A DNA stretch of 64,000 bases from JADJGC01 sp964576925. Lineage in GTDB: Bacteria > Zixibacteria > MSB-5A5 > CAIYYT01. The position numbers and the translations under genes are program-made. Where the stretch lies: assembly GCA_964576925.1 (NCBI GenBank), contig CAZNWJ010000001.1:806001-870000 (forward strand), written 5' to 3'. Numbering within the stretch: position 1 is the first letter of the stretch; each line of letters begins with the position of its first letter. Of this stretch, positions 24,927-32,231 are shown piece after piece. The notes under the pieces were generated by a model. The model had not been told where the DNA came from, did not search any database, and saw nothing but the letters and a program-made list of their open reading frames with translations.

Positions 24927-25301
24927 ATGAGCGACGAACTGCTGGCAGTCTTCCCGACTGGAGTCATATTGCCGTGGTACTCTAAAAGTGGAGAAATTCC
25001 AATCGGATGGGCAATATGCGACGGCAGTAATGGCACTCCCGACATGCGGGGCAGGTTCATGAAGGGAGCAGCGAGTTTTGCTGATGTTGGACAATCCGGA
25101 GGAAGTGATTCACACTCGCACACCATCACTGGCCGCACTGGCAATGCCGATCCAGGTGACGGCTGGAATTTCGATGACGCAAATAGGGATCGCACACCCC
25201 ATGTAAGCGGTATGGGTCATTCACACGCTATCAGTGGCCAGACTGACGCAAGGCCCAGCTTGCCGCCATTCGTCACAATGTTGTTCATAATGAAAACATG
25301 A
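24927..25301 (+). CDS. Phage tail-collar-like protein
   Basis: 124 residues; AAAAGGAGATTAGTT precedes the ATG. The pattern GVILPWYSKSGEIPIGWAIC, then DGSNGTPDMRGRFMKGA, is the tail-collar domain core (FPTG..PxGWxxCDG..PDLRGRF). The central GGSDSHSHTITG and GMGHSHAISG His-rich loops are also typical of collar/tail-fibre tips that coordinate metal. The C-terminus PSLPPFVTMLFIMKT matches the family end. No other phage structural gene is near, so it may be a domesticated adhesin-like protein or a relic. A perfect 12-bp stem follows the stop. Confidence 0.7.
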   Translation: MSDELLAVFPTGVILPWYSKSGEIPIGWAICDGSNGTPDMRGRFMKGAASFADVGQSGGSDSHSHTITGRTGNADPGDGWNFDDANRDRTPHVSGMGHSHAISGQTDARPSLPPFVTMLFIMKT

Positions 25302-25311
25302 TGCACCCAGT

Positions 25312-25344
25312 CCGTGGTCCGAATCCTAGTGGTTCGGACCACGG
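25312..25344 (+). terminator. Perfect 12-bp hairpin after the collar-like gene
   Basis: CCGTGGTCCGAA / TTCGGACCACGG with a 9-base loop, 10 bp after the stop. No T-run follows, so it may be a REP-type element (it shares TCCGAA with the 24660 family) as much as a terminator. Confidence 0.5.
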
Positions 25345-25395
25345 CCAAAACCGGTAACCCACCATCTTCACACGCTACCTGAAATCGTGATTGCA

Positions 25396-25425
25396 GCAAG
25401 CCATTTGCATCCCACCGTTCCGGTG
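25396..25425 (-). repeat. Inverted partial copy of the CCCACCG repeat
   Basis: The segment with AAGCCATTTGCATCCCACCG and TTCCGGTGAGG is the reverse complement of part of the repeat seen at 44056 and 45317. Confidence 0.5.
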
Positions 25426-25473
25426 AGGATGAGAGCCAACTTCGGAAGACATTACGACCAGCTTTGAGTTTCG

Positions 25474-25499
25474 TCGTTCCGGCGAAAGCCGGAATCCAG
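25474..25499 (+). repeat. Short palindromic repeat of the CCGGCGAAAGCCGG type
   Basis: Contains TTCCGGCGAAAGCCGGAA, a perfect 7-bp stem with a 4-base loop. This sequence type is widespread as an intergenic repeat in unrelated bacteria. Confidence 0.5.
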
Positions 25500-25588
25500 G
25501 ATTGGCTTGTGTCAGTGGGTAAGGACTCTATATTGAAAACAGGTATGTTATATACGCATTGTTGGATTCAGTAAATCCTGCCAGGTAT

Positions 25589-26362
25589 ATGTCAAGACCA
25601 TCCGCTCAAGAAGTAGCATCAAGAATCGTAATTCTCAAGTACCAGGTTGTTCATGCGATATCAATGCCGTTAGTGCCTCAGTTTCGAACTGCCTATCACT
25701 CCTGGACAAGGGATGAACAAAGGAAATTCGCGAAAGACTTGGAAGGCAGAAGTGATGCTTTGATAGCCGCCATGAAATCGCTCGGGCTATGGAAGGCAAT
25801 GACTGAGGAGGAGCGCACCTTCCTCCGTTCGACTCCGCTAAAGGTCGATGAGCAATCGCATCTGAACGCCATGTGGTGTTCGGAGTCTGCGGCGATTCTG
25901 CTGTGGGCTATCGGTCTCCTTAAGGAGTTGCCGCCATTTGATTCCCAATCACCAGGTGATGCACTCGCTGTAGTCCCACTCGAAAATGTCCGAGAGTTCA
26001 CTGCAAATACATCAATGATTGATTTTGAACTGATTGAAAAGCAGCGCAATTTGGCGGAACTCTGGCACTGGCGAAGTAGGACCCGTGAACTCCGCGAAAA
26101 GGGAAGCGAAGCGTATCGCGATGCCGGTTATGCGTCCTTCGATGAGATAATTGGCTTGGCTGTCGAGGCTGCTTTTGAGAATGGCGACATTGGTGCGCCG
26201 ATCGATCGCGACTTTCCAGCAAAAGGTAAGGCATACCGTGACCTGACAGACACAGAATGGTCAGAGGTGCAGTCGATATCGATTGAACGACATCGCGCCC
26301 TAAACTGGCTCTGCGGTTACGCTCCCGGTAATCGATGGGACGAAACTCCGACAGATACGTAA
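25589..26362 (+). CDS. DUF4272-like protein
   Basis: 257 residues from the ATG at 25589; a TTG at 25559 is in frame. The diagnostic end is ERHRALNWLCGYAPGNRWDE followed by TPTDT, which I recognise from DUF4272. Other conserved-looking parts are MWCSESAAILLWAIGLL near 105 and LIEKQRNLAELWHWRSRTR near 150. Function unknown; DUF4272 proteins are soluble and often turn up in accessory regions. It stands alone between repeat elements, after the TIR island, with a GTAG unit 7 bp behind its stop. Confidence 0.75.
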   Translation: MSRPSAQEVASRIVILKYQVVHAISMPLVPQFRTAYHSWTRDEQRKFAKDLEGRSDALIAAMKSLGLWKAMTEEERTFLRSTPLKVDEQSHLNAMWCSESAAILLWAIGLLKELPPFDSQSPGDALAVVPLENVREFTANTSMIDFELIEKQRNLAELWHWRSRTRELREKGSEAYRDAGYASFDEIIGLAVEAAFENGDIGAPIDRDFPAKGKAYRDLTDTEWSEVQSISIERHRALNWLCGYAPGNRWDETPTDT

Positions 26363-26369
26363 TAGTCCC

Positions 26370-26465
26370 GTAGGTCAAATCCCGCCCGTCTGTCTCTCAC
26401 CGGCATTGTGCGATCCGATTGGCCTGTCAACCCAGCAACCGTTTTCTCTCATAGAGGGATTTGAC
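26370..26465 (+). repeat. REP-like unit (GTCAAATCCC family)
   Basis: 96 bp from GTAGGTCAAATCCCG to GAGGGATTTGAC; interior unlike the array near the first RAYT. Confidence 0.75.
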
Positions 26466-26488
26466 GCCAACCCGACTGATTATTCCGC

Positions 26489-26584
26489 GTCAAGACCCTT
26501 CGTCCTGAATTGCCGTTGTTCGCTCTTCGCGATTCGAAGCCATCCATCTTGCGGTGAGGATATGCCAATCGGGTTTTGACCTAC
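26489..26584 (-). repeat. REP-like unit, inverted, diverged stem
   Basis: 96 bp from GTCAAGACCC to GGGTTTTGACCTAC (one stem mismatch). Forms an inverted pair with the unit at 26370. Confidence 0.65.
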
Positions 26585-26596
26585 GAGGACAATCTT

Positions 26597-26620
26597 CGGT
26601 CGGGAAGGGATTCCCGACCG
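26597..26620. repeat. Short perfect hairpin
   Basis: CGGTCGGGAA, GGGA, TTCCCGACCG: a 10-bp perfect stem. Confidence 0.6.
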
Positions 26621-26668
26621 CGCTCCTGAGAGACCTCCCCCGCGCCATAATCACCCGCCTCGCTCCCC

Positions 26669-26697
26669 TTGACACCCGCCGGCTCTTCTCATAAATT
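26669..26697 (+). promoter_or_regulatory. Sigma-70-type promoter of the DUF1579 gene
   Basis: TTGACA (26669-26674), 17-base spacer, TAAATT (26692-26697); predicted start near 26704, giving a leader of about 93 bases. Confidence 0.65.
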
Positions 26698-26796
26698 GGA
26701 CAACTCTAATCGATAATTGTGCGTACTAAACATCTAATCAACCGGCGCGCCGCCCGCTGAATCGGTCGAGCGCCAGAACAATCTTCTGAGGAGATT

Positions 26797-27405
26797 ATGA
26801 ATCCAGCCAAACACGTCCTGTTGTCGGCCTGCGCGCTTCTGCTGCTGACACTTGGAGGAACCGCCATGTCGCAAGACCAAAAAATGACCCCCGAACAGCA
26901 GATGGCCGCCATGCAGGAAAGCATGAAATACATGATGCCCGGCGAAAACCATAAGCACCTCGAGTACTTCGTCGGCAAGTGGAATACCAATACCAGAATG
27001 TGGATGGGCGGCCCCGGCTCCACGCCGACAGAGTCACCCGGCACTTCCGAAATCAAGTGGGTAGCCGGCAATCATTTCCTGATGGAGGAACACAACGGCA
27101 CGATGATGGGCATGCCGTATCAGGGCATGGGCTTCACCGGCTATGATGCCTGGCGCAACATGTACGCCACCTGCTGGATTTCCAATATCCAAACCAACTT
27201 GCTCACACTGACCGGCCAGCGCGATCCCTCCGGCAAGTTCACCTACTACGGCGAACTCGACGAACCCTCGCTGAAAGTCACCGGCCGCATGATCAAATCC
27301 GTCACGACAATCAAGAGCCCCGACCAGTACGTGTTCGAGGTTTACGATCTGCACGCCGCTGATGACTACAAGGTCTTCGAGATGACCTACACACGCGTGA
27401 AGTAA
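26797..27405 (+). CDS. Secreted DUF1579 family protein
   Basis: 202 residues; GAGGAGATT precedes the ATG. Signal peptide 1-24 (ALLLLTLGGTAMSQ). A Met/Gln-rich linker follows (MTPEQQMAAMQESMKYMM), then HLEYFVGKWNTNTRMWMGGP, the DUF1579 start motif, with IKWVAGNHFLMEEHNG, GFTGYDAWRNMYATCWISN and a final FEMTYTRVK. The family folds as a lipocalin-like barrel of unknown ligand. Related to the C-terminal domain of the TPR protein at 847. Transcribed from its own promoter. Confidence 0.85.
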   Translation: MNPAKHVLLSACALLLLTLGGTAMSQDQKMTPEQQMAAMQESMKYMMPGENHKHLEYFVGKWNTNTRMWMGGPGSTPTESPGTSEIKWVAGNHFLMEEHNGTMMGMPYQGMGFTGYDAWRNMYATCWISNIQTNLLTLTGQRDPSGKFTYYGELDEPSLKVTGRMIKSVTTIKSPDQYVFEVYDLHAADDYKVFEMTYTRVK

Positions 27406-27415
27406 GTTATCATTC

Positions 27416-27443
27416 GTAGGTCCGAACCCCTGTGGTTCGGACC
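27416..27443 (+). repeat. GTAG-headed compact hairpin, GTCCGAACC family
   Basis: GTAG, then GTCCGAACC, a 5-base loop and GGTTCGGAC; sibling of the element at 24660, with a better-conserved stem. Confidence 0.7.
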
Positions 27444-27480
27444 GCTTCTTTCTCTACGCCGTCAAGAGTCTTCCAAGTAC

Positions 27481-27506
27481 GCCGTCAGGAATCCCTTCCT
27501 GACGGC
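27481..27506. repeat. Short perfect hairpin
   Basis: GCCGTCAGGA, ATCCCT, TCCTGACGGC: 10-bp perfect stem, related in sequence to the hairpin at 11540. Confidence 0.6.
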
Positions 27507-27570
27507 ATTCTCGTTAATCACGCAATTTCTTCTTCCCAGCTTCGCTACCTCACCCTATATTTGACTCGCC

Positions 27571-27966
27571 ATGTCCACCAACAGTTTTACCAACACCCCC
27601 CGCAAAGCCGTTGCCGTCGACTTCCTCCAATTAGTCGTCGCCGGCAAGGTCCGCGAGGCCTACGACAAGTACGTCAGCCCCGACTTCATCCATCACAACC
27701 CCTACTTTAAGGGAGATCGTCAGTCGTTGCTGGTCGCGATGGAAGAGAACGAACAGGTCAACCCCGGCAAGTTGCTCGAAGTCCAGCATGTCGCTGAAGA
27801 CGGCGATATCGTCATGGTGCACTCGCGATTGAAATTCCAGCAAGCCGGGATGTCTGAGATGGCCGTCATCCACATTTTCCGCTTCGCCGGCAGTCTCGTC
27901 ATAGAGGCCTGGGACATCGCCATGGCCGCACCGGCGGAATCGCCAAACGAGAATGGAATGTTCTGA
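27571..27966 (+). CDS. SnoaL/NTF2-like fold protein
   Basis: 131 residues. A compact alpha+beta barrel pattern: KAVAVDFLQLVVAGKVREAY, YVSPDFIHHNPYFKGDR, then strands DIVMVHSRLKF and EMAVIHIFRFAGSLVIEAWD. This matches SnoaL-like polyketide-cyclase-related proteins (NTF2 fold), here a predicted cytosolic small-molecule enzyme or binding protein of unknown substrate. TATATT at 27556-27561 ends 9 bases before the ATG and no SD is visible, so the message may be leaderless. Confidence 0.75.
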   Translation: MSTNSFTNTPRKAVAVDFLQLVVAGKVREAYDKYVSPDFIHHNPYFKGDRQSLLVAMEENEQVNPGKLLEVQHVAEDGDIVMVHSRLKFQQAGMSEMAVIHIFRFAGSLVIEAWDIAMAAPAESPNENGMF

Positions 27967-28002
27967 GAGATCTGAGCTTCGGTGGCTCGGGGCACCGTCA
28001 GA

Positions 28003-28063
28003 GTAGGTCAATCCCGTCGCCCGAATCACGCTCAGACCTTTTTGCTTCACGAAGGGATTTGAC
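28003..28063 (+). repeat. Short REP-like unit (61 bp)
   Basis: GTAGGTCAATCCCG to GAAGGGATTTGAC. About 37 bp shorter than the units at the first RAYT, and one base is lost from the left arm. Ends 16 bp before the DinB-like start. Confidence 0.65.
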
Positions 28064-28079
28064 TCTCGTAAATTCCATT

Positions 28080-28550
28080 ATGCAGCTTTCATCCCAAATC
28101 GCCCGACACATCCGCGAGGTCCACTTCGGCGCCAACTGGACCGATGTCAACCTCAAGGCGCTTCTTGCCGACGTAGACTGGCAGCAGGCAACGACATCGG
28201 TCCGTTCGTGCAACACGATCGCGGCTCTCGTTTTTCACGTGAACTATTTCATGCGCGCCGCTTTGAAGGTGCTTCGCGGCGGACCCCTCGACGCGCACGA
28301 CAAGTTCAGCTTCGACCTGCCGCCGATCAACTCTCAAACCGATTGGGAAATGTTGCTCCAAAAGGTCTGGTCCGATGCTGACGAATTTGCGCGCCTCGTT
28401 GAGGCTCTCCCCGACGATCGCCTCTGGCAAGATTTCGCCGACGGCAAGTATGGCAGTCTTCATCGTAATCTAACCGGCATTATCGAGCACACCCACTACC
28501 ACCTGGGTCAGATCGCGCTGCTCAAAAAGCTGCTCCGCCAACCTGCCTGA
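28080..28550 (+). CDS. DinB-like protein
   Basis: 156 residues from the ATG at 28080. Four-helix pattern with His at the expected metal positions: AALVFHVNYFMRAAL near 50 and GIIEHTHYHLGQIALLKKLL near the end. This is the DinB/DUF1572 superfamily, metal-binding four-helix bundles including thiol transferases; substrate unknown. No clear SD; the sequence upstream is occupied by a REP-like unit, so the element has replaced most of the normal leader. Confidence 0.75.
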   Translation: MQLSSQIARHIREVHFGANWTDVNLKALLADVDWQQATTSVRSCNTIAALVFHVNYFMRAALKVLRGGPLDAHDKFSFDLPPINSQTDWEMLLQKVWSDADEFARLVEALPDDRLWQDFADGKYGSLHRNLTGIIEHTHYHLGQIALLKKLLRQPA

Positions 28551-28685
28551 CAATCGCACCAAATACCCACCTGATTGTCCGCGTCTCGCAGGAGCGTAAA
28601 ATCTTCTCTTGTTTCGATACATCAAAGCTACTTTATTGCCCTTGTTCTCTCATTTCGGGGCTGCCGATGGGTTAGGAAGCGGTCA

Positions 28686-29069
28686 ATGCCAATCAGCTAC
28701 GAAATATTCGATGAGATAAAGCTCGTAATTGCCAAAGCGTCTGGCGCTCTCACGCCCACCGAGGCCACCGAATACAAACACGAAGTCTGGGGCGCTGGCC
28801 GTGTGAGCGGCTACGACGAAATCTTTGATCTATCAGGAGTTGAGTCCTTCGAGTATAAGGTTCCCGGAGAAGTGCGCGACCTGGCTCAATTGTCGTCAAG
28901 CATGGATTGGATTGGGAAGCGCCGCAAGCTCGCCCTGGTATCAACAACCGATATCGGATTCGGCATCGCCCGCATGTATCAAGCCTACCGCGAATCCGAT
29001 CCCGCCAGCCGCATCGAGGTTCAGGTCTTTCGCAGCTTCGACCTCGCCCGCGCCTGGATAGGGAAATGA
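28686..29069 (+). CDS. SpoIIAA-like (STAS/SEC14-type) protein
   Basis: 127 residues from the ATG at 28686 (AGGAAGCGGTCA upstream). Pattern of a PF11964-type domain: N-terminal strands MPISYEIFDEIKLVIAKASG, a LTPTEATEYKHEV helix, DEIFDLSGVESFEYKV, then ALVSTTDIGFGIARMYQAY and a C-terminal RSFDLARAWIGK. Such proteins are small cytosolic or lipid-binding domains of uncertain role. Overlaps the methyltransferase gene by ATGA, so the two are coupled. Confidence 0.65.
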   Translation: MPISYEIFDEIKLVIAKASGALTPTEATEYKHEVWGAGRVSGYDEIFDLSGVESFEYKVPGEVRDLAQLSSSMDWIGKRRKLALVSTTDIGFGIARMYQAYRESDPASRIEVQVFRSFDLARAWIGK

Positions 29070-29905
29070 ACGGTATGTCCGAAATCGAATCGCTGCTCAA
29101 CAATCCCGAATTCCCCCGCTCCCAGCGCTATTCGCTCGACTGGATACTCGACAACCAGATGGGTCCGAATCCCCTCTGGCTGCTGGAGTGGCTTTCTGCC
29201 TGTGTGAAAATCGAAGCTGGAATGCGCGTTCTCGACCTCGGTTGCGGCAAAGCTATGACCAGCATCTTCCTGGCCCGCGAGTTCAACGCCCGCGTTTGGG
29301 CCGCCGATCTCTGGATGAATCCCGACCACAACTGGCGACGCGTCCGAGAGGCCGGAGTCGCTGACCGGGTGTGCCCCGTGAAAGTCGAAGCTCACAGCTT
29401 GCCCTTTGCCGAGGGCTTCTTTGACGCCGTCATCTCCATCGATGCTTACCAGTACTTCGGAACCGACGAACTGTACATCGACTACCTCGCGCGATTTGTC
29501 CGCCCCGGCGGCGCCCTCGGAGTCGTTGTTGTTGGCCTGATGAAACCCTTCGAAGATCAGGTGCCGCCGCACCTCACGCAACCGCAGTCCAACGGCAAAG
29601 TCTTCTGGGAGCCGAGTTGCCGCAGCTTCAAAACGGCAGAATTCTGGCGCAATCTTTGGCAAGGAAGTGCCTTGATCAAGGACGTCTCAGTGGAAGCACA
29701 ACCAGACGGCTGGCGACACTGGCGCGACTTCGAAACAGCGCTCGAACTCACCGGGAAAAGCGTGTTTCCCTCCTACGCCGAAGCCCTCGATGCCGATCAC
29801 GGCCGCTACCTCGGGTTCCTTGGGCTGACCGCAACCCGCACCAATGAGCCCGCCGAAAACCTCTATGACTCGAGCCTCGGCCAAAAGGTCGGCGTCGACA
29901 ACTGA
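29066..29905 (+). CDS. Class I SAM-dependent methyltransferase
   Basis: 279 residues; the start overlaps the previous stop (ATGA), with a second ATG at 29075. Motif I VLDLGCGKAMTSIFLAREF near 55, motif II acidic AADLW near 80, a later VCPVKVEAHSLPFAEGFFD and motif IV DAVISIDAYQYF, then FVRPGGALGVVV. This is the Rossmann methyltransferase core; the substrate is not deducible. The C-terminal HWRDFETALELTGKS region is an extra cap. Followed by an 80-bp inverted-repeat element. Confidence 0.88.
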   Translation: MNGMSEIESLLNNPEFPRSQRYSLDWILDNQMGPNPLWLLEWLSACVKIEAGMRVLDLGCGKAMTSIFLAREFNARVWAADLWMNPDHNWRRVREAGVADRVCPVKVEAHSLPFAEGFFDAVISIDAYQYFGTDELYIDYLARFVRPGGALGVVVVGLMKPFEDQVPPHLTQPQSNGKVFWEPSCRSFKTAEFWRNLWQGSALIKDVSVEAQPDGWRHWRDFETALELTGKSVFPSYAEALDADHGRYLGFLGLTATRTNEPAENLYDSSLGQKVGVDN

Positions 29906-29935
29906 GAGGTTGACTAACAAGCCTCGCCAGACCCA

Positions 29936-30015
29936 GTTGCGGCAGTTCTTGTCCCGCCACGACGAAATCTGCTATCGATGGTAAGCTCTCTTCTTGGCGG
30001 GATGTGAACTGCCGC
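29936..30015 (+). repeat. 80-bp element with GCGGCAGTTC terminal inverted repeats
   Basis: Begins GTTGCGGCAGTTCTTG and ends TGTGAACTGCCGC: 10-bp perfect inverted ends. A second full copy is at 61568-61650 and a half copy at 56735. Confidence 0.7.
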
Positions 30016-30159
30016 GCCGCATTCCAGCATCGGTTCTGACCCATAATACGGTCTGAATGACCGATATTGCCTCGAGGGGATTGCGAAGAAACACACCCTC
30101 TATAAGCACCCAGTTCGTGAAGAATTTCACATAAACAGCCTCAAAATCATCGGAATTTC

Positions 30160-30188
30160 TTGCCGTACGGTAATCGCTCTGATATATT
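30160..30188 (+). promoter_or_regulatory. Promoter of the acyl-CoA synthetase/ACP/AOS operon
   Basis: TTGCCG (30160-30165), 17-base spacer, TATATT (30183-30188). The leader to the GTG start would be about 55 bases. Confidence 0.6.
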
Positions 30189-30249
30189 CCCGTGATACTT
30201 TGTGAACGATGATGCGCAAGTTAACATTTCTTGGGCAGGAGGCACAACC

Positions 30250-31956
30250 GTGACTCACATGGGCAGCTATGAACAAACCTACCAATCCTTCAACTGGGGC
30301 ATAGCCGAGCAGGAACTCGAATACGCACCCGGCAAGCTCATCAACATCGGCGAGTACTGCTCCGACCGCATCTGTCGAATGGGCAAGGCAGACAAGCCCG
30401 CTCTCATCTGGGAATCGCACACTGGAGAGATCAAACGCTACAGCTTTAACGACACCCGTCGCCACTCGAATGCCATCGCCCAATTCCTTCTCGATCAGGG
30501 ACTCAAACCGGGCGAGCGCATTTGCCTCTTCATGGACAAGGTCCCCGAACTCTACATCGGCTTCCTCGGTGTCCTCAAGATGGGCGGAATCGTCCAACCC
30601 CTCTTCTCAGCCTTTGGCCCCGAATCGCTGCAAACGCGCCTCGAAGACGCCCAGACAGCTGCAATCATCACGCAAAAGAAGCACCTCGCCAAGGTCCGAA
30701 AGATCAAGCCCGAACTGCCCAGCTTGCGACTCGTGATCATCGTCGATGAGGACGGCGGCAAGTCTCTCGCGGCCGGCGAAATCGCCTTACATATGGACAC
30801 GATGGGTGGGCTGGACAAGTTCGACATTTATCCTACGAAGGCCGAAACGCCGTCCGTCCTGCACTACACCTCTGGTACCACCGGCAAACCCAAGGGTGCC
30901 CAGCACGTGCACTACTCACTGATCTCTCAGTACATCACGACCAAATACGTGCTCGACCTGCAGGACAACGACATCTATTGGTGCACCGCTGATCCCGGCT
31001 GGGTGACCGGAACATCGTACGGCATCATCGGCTCCTGGGCCAATGGCGCTACGCAGTGCGTCCTCGACGCCGGCTTCAGCGCCGACAACTGGTACGCCTT
31101 TATCCAAAAGCACCGCATCACCGTTTGGTACTCCGCCCCGACGGCAATCCGCTCGCTCATGAAAGAGGGCGACGACATCGTTAAGAAGTATGATCTCTCC
31201 AGCCTGCGCCATCTCGCGTCAGTTGGCGAACCGCTCAACGCCGAAGCCGTCATCTGGTCGCAGCGCGTCTTTGGCCTGGCATTTCATGACACTTATTGGC
31301 AGACCGAAACCGGTAGCATGGTCATCACCAACTTCCCCGGCATGAAAATCAAGCCCGGCTCAATGGGGCGGCCTTTTCCCGGTATCACGGCCACTGTCCT
31401 CGACATGAAGACTCATGAACCGATTACCCGCAGCGGTGTCGTCGGTTTGATCGCCCTCAAACCCGGCTGGCCGGCGATGATTCGCGGCTACTGGAACAAC
31501 GAAGAAACCTACAAGAAGAAGTTCACCAACGGCTGGTACATCTGCGGCGACCGCGCCTCCATCGACGACGAAGGCTACTACTGGTTCGTCGGCCGCGATG
31601 ACGACGTCATCAATACTGCCGGGCATTTGGTCGGACCTTTCGAGATCGAGTCGGCATTGCTCGAACACGAAGCCGTCGCCGAGTCCGCCGTCGTGGGCAA
31701 ACCCGATCCGGTCAACATGGAAGTGGTCAAGGCTTTTGTCACACTCAAACCCGGCTTCACGCAGTCGAAAGATCTCGAACTTCAGATCATGAACTTCGTT
31801 CGCAAAAAACTCTCGGCCCTGGCCATGCCGCAGGAAATCGAATTCGCGCCGTCACTCCCCAAGACGCGCTCCGGCAAGATCATGCGCCGCTTGCTGCGCG
31901 CCAAAGAATGGGGCCAGGAAATCGGCGACACCTCAACCCTTGAAGATGACATGTAA
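30250..31956 (+). CDS. AMP-forming acyl-CoA synthetase, acetyl-CoA synthetase-like
   Basis: 568 residues from a GTG at 30250 preceded by AGGAGG (30238); the frame is open further up. Activates a carboxylate with ATP to an acyl-AMP, then an acyl thioester. ANL-superfamily motifs: YTSGTTGKPKGA near 206, YWQTETG near 349, GWYICGDRA, GRDDDVINTAGH and TRSGKIMRR with the catalytic Lys near 542. TADPGWVTGTSYGI and SSLRHLASVGEPLN place it with AcsA-type acetyl-CoA synthetases. An ACP gene follows 19 bp downstream, so loading of a carrier protein is an alternative to CoA. Confidence 0.9.
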   Translation: MTHMGSYEQTYQSFNWGIAEQELEYAPGKLINIGEYCSDRICRMGKADKPALIWESHTGEIKRYSFNDTRRHSNAIAQFLLDQGLKPGERICLFMDKVPELYIGFLGVLKMGGIVQPLFSAFGPESLQTRLEDAQTAAIITQKKHLAKVRKIKPELPSLRLVIIVDEDGGKSLAAGEIALHMDTMGGLDKFDIYPTKAETPSVLHYTSGTTGKPKGAQHVHYSLISQYITTKYVLDLQDNDIYWCTADPGWVTGTSYGIIGSWANGATQCVLDAGFSADNWYAFIQKHRITVWYSAPTAIRSLMKEGDDIVKKYDLSSLRHLASVGEPLNAEAVIWSQRVFGLAFHDTYWQTETGSMVITNFPGMKIKPGSMGRPFPGITATVLDMKTHEPITRSGVVGLIALKPGWPAMIRGYWNNEETYKKKFTNGWYICGDRASIDDEGYYWFVGRDDDVINTAGHLVGPFEIESALLEHEAVAESAVVGKPDPVNMEVVKAFVTLKPGFTQSKDLELQIMNFVRKKLSALAMPQEIEFAPSLPKTRSGKIMRRLLRAKEWGQEIGDTSTLEDDM

Positions 31957-31975
31957 ACGAGCAAGGAGAATAAAT

Positions 31976-32224
31976 ATGACAGCCATCAAAGATGTAATCC
32001 TCGAATACGTCAAGCGGGAATACCTTGAAGACGAAGACCAGGTTATCAACTACGATACGCCGCTGATCTCCGGCGGTATCGTCGATTCCTTCTCCATGGT
32101 CTCGCTCAAGCTCTTTCTCGAAAACAAATACAACATCCAGATCCCGGATGCCAAGGCGACCCCCAAGGCCTTCGACTCTGTGAACAACATTCTCGCGCTG
32201 TTGAAAGAATTCAACGTGCAGTAG
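31976..32224 (+). CDS. Acyl carrier protein
   Basis: 82 residues; AAGGAGAATAAAT precedes the ATG. A small acidic four-helix protein with the phosphopantetheine site GGIVDSFSMVSLK (Ser in D-S-F), followed by FLENKYNIQIPDAKATPKAF and a C-terminal helix VNNILALLKEF. It carries acyl groups as thioesters in the cytoplasm. Wedged between an acyl-activating enzyme and an alpha-oxoamine synthase with a 7-bp gap to the latter, it is likely a dedicated carrier for that pathway rather than the main fatty-acid ACP. Confidence 0.88.
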   Translation: MTAIKDVILEYVKREYLEDEDQVINYDTPLISGGIVDSFSMVSLKLFLENKYNIQIPDAKATPKAFDSVNNILALLKEFNVQ

Positions 32225-32231
32225 GTGACTT

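Larger units (their letters stand above)
26363..26796. other. Intergenic region with two REP-like units, a hairpin and a promoter
   Basis: 434 bp without a gene: an inverted pair of REP-like units (26370 and 26489), a 24-bp hairpin at 26597 and a good promoter at 26669 for the DUF1579 gene. Confidence 0.7.
29906..30249. other. Intergenic region with inverted-repeat element and promoter
   Basis: 344 bp without a gene: the GCGGCAGTTC element at 29936 and the promoter of the acyl-CoA synthetase operon at 30160. Nothing else recognised. Confidence 0.65.

Noticed and set aside
24927..25301. Prophage
   Set aside because: One collar-like gene without integrase, capsid, terminase or other tail genes is not enough.
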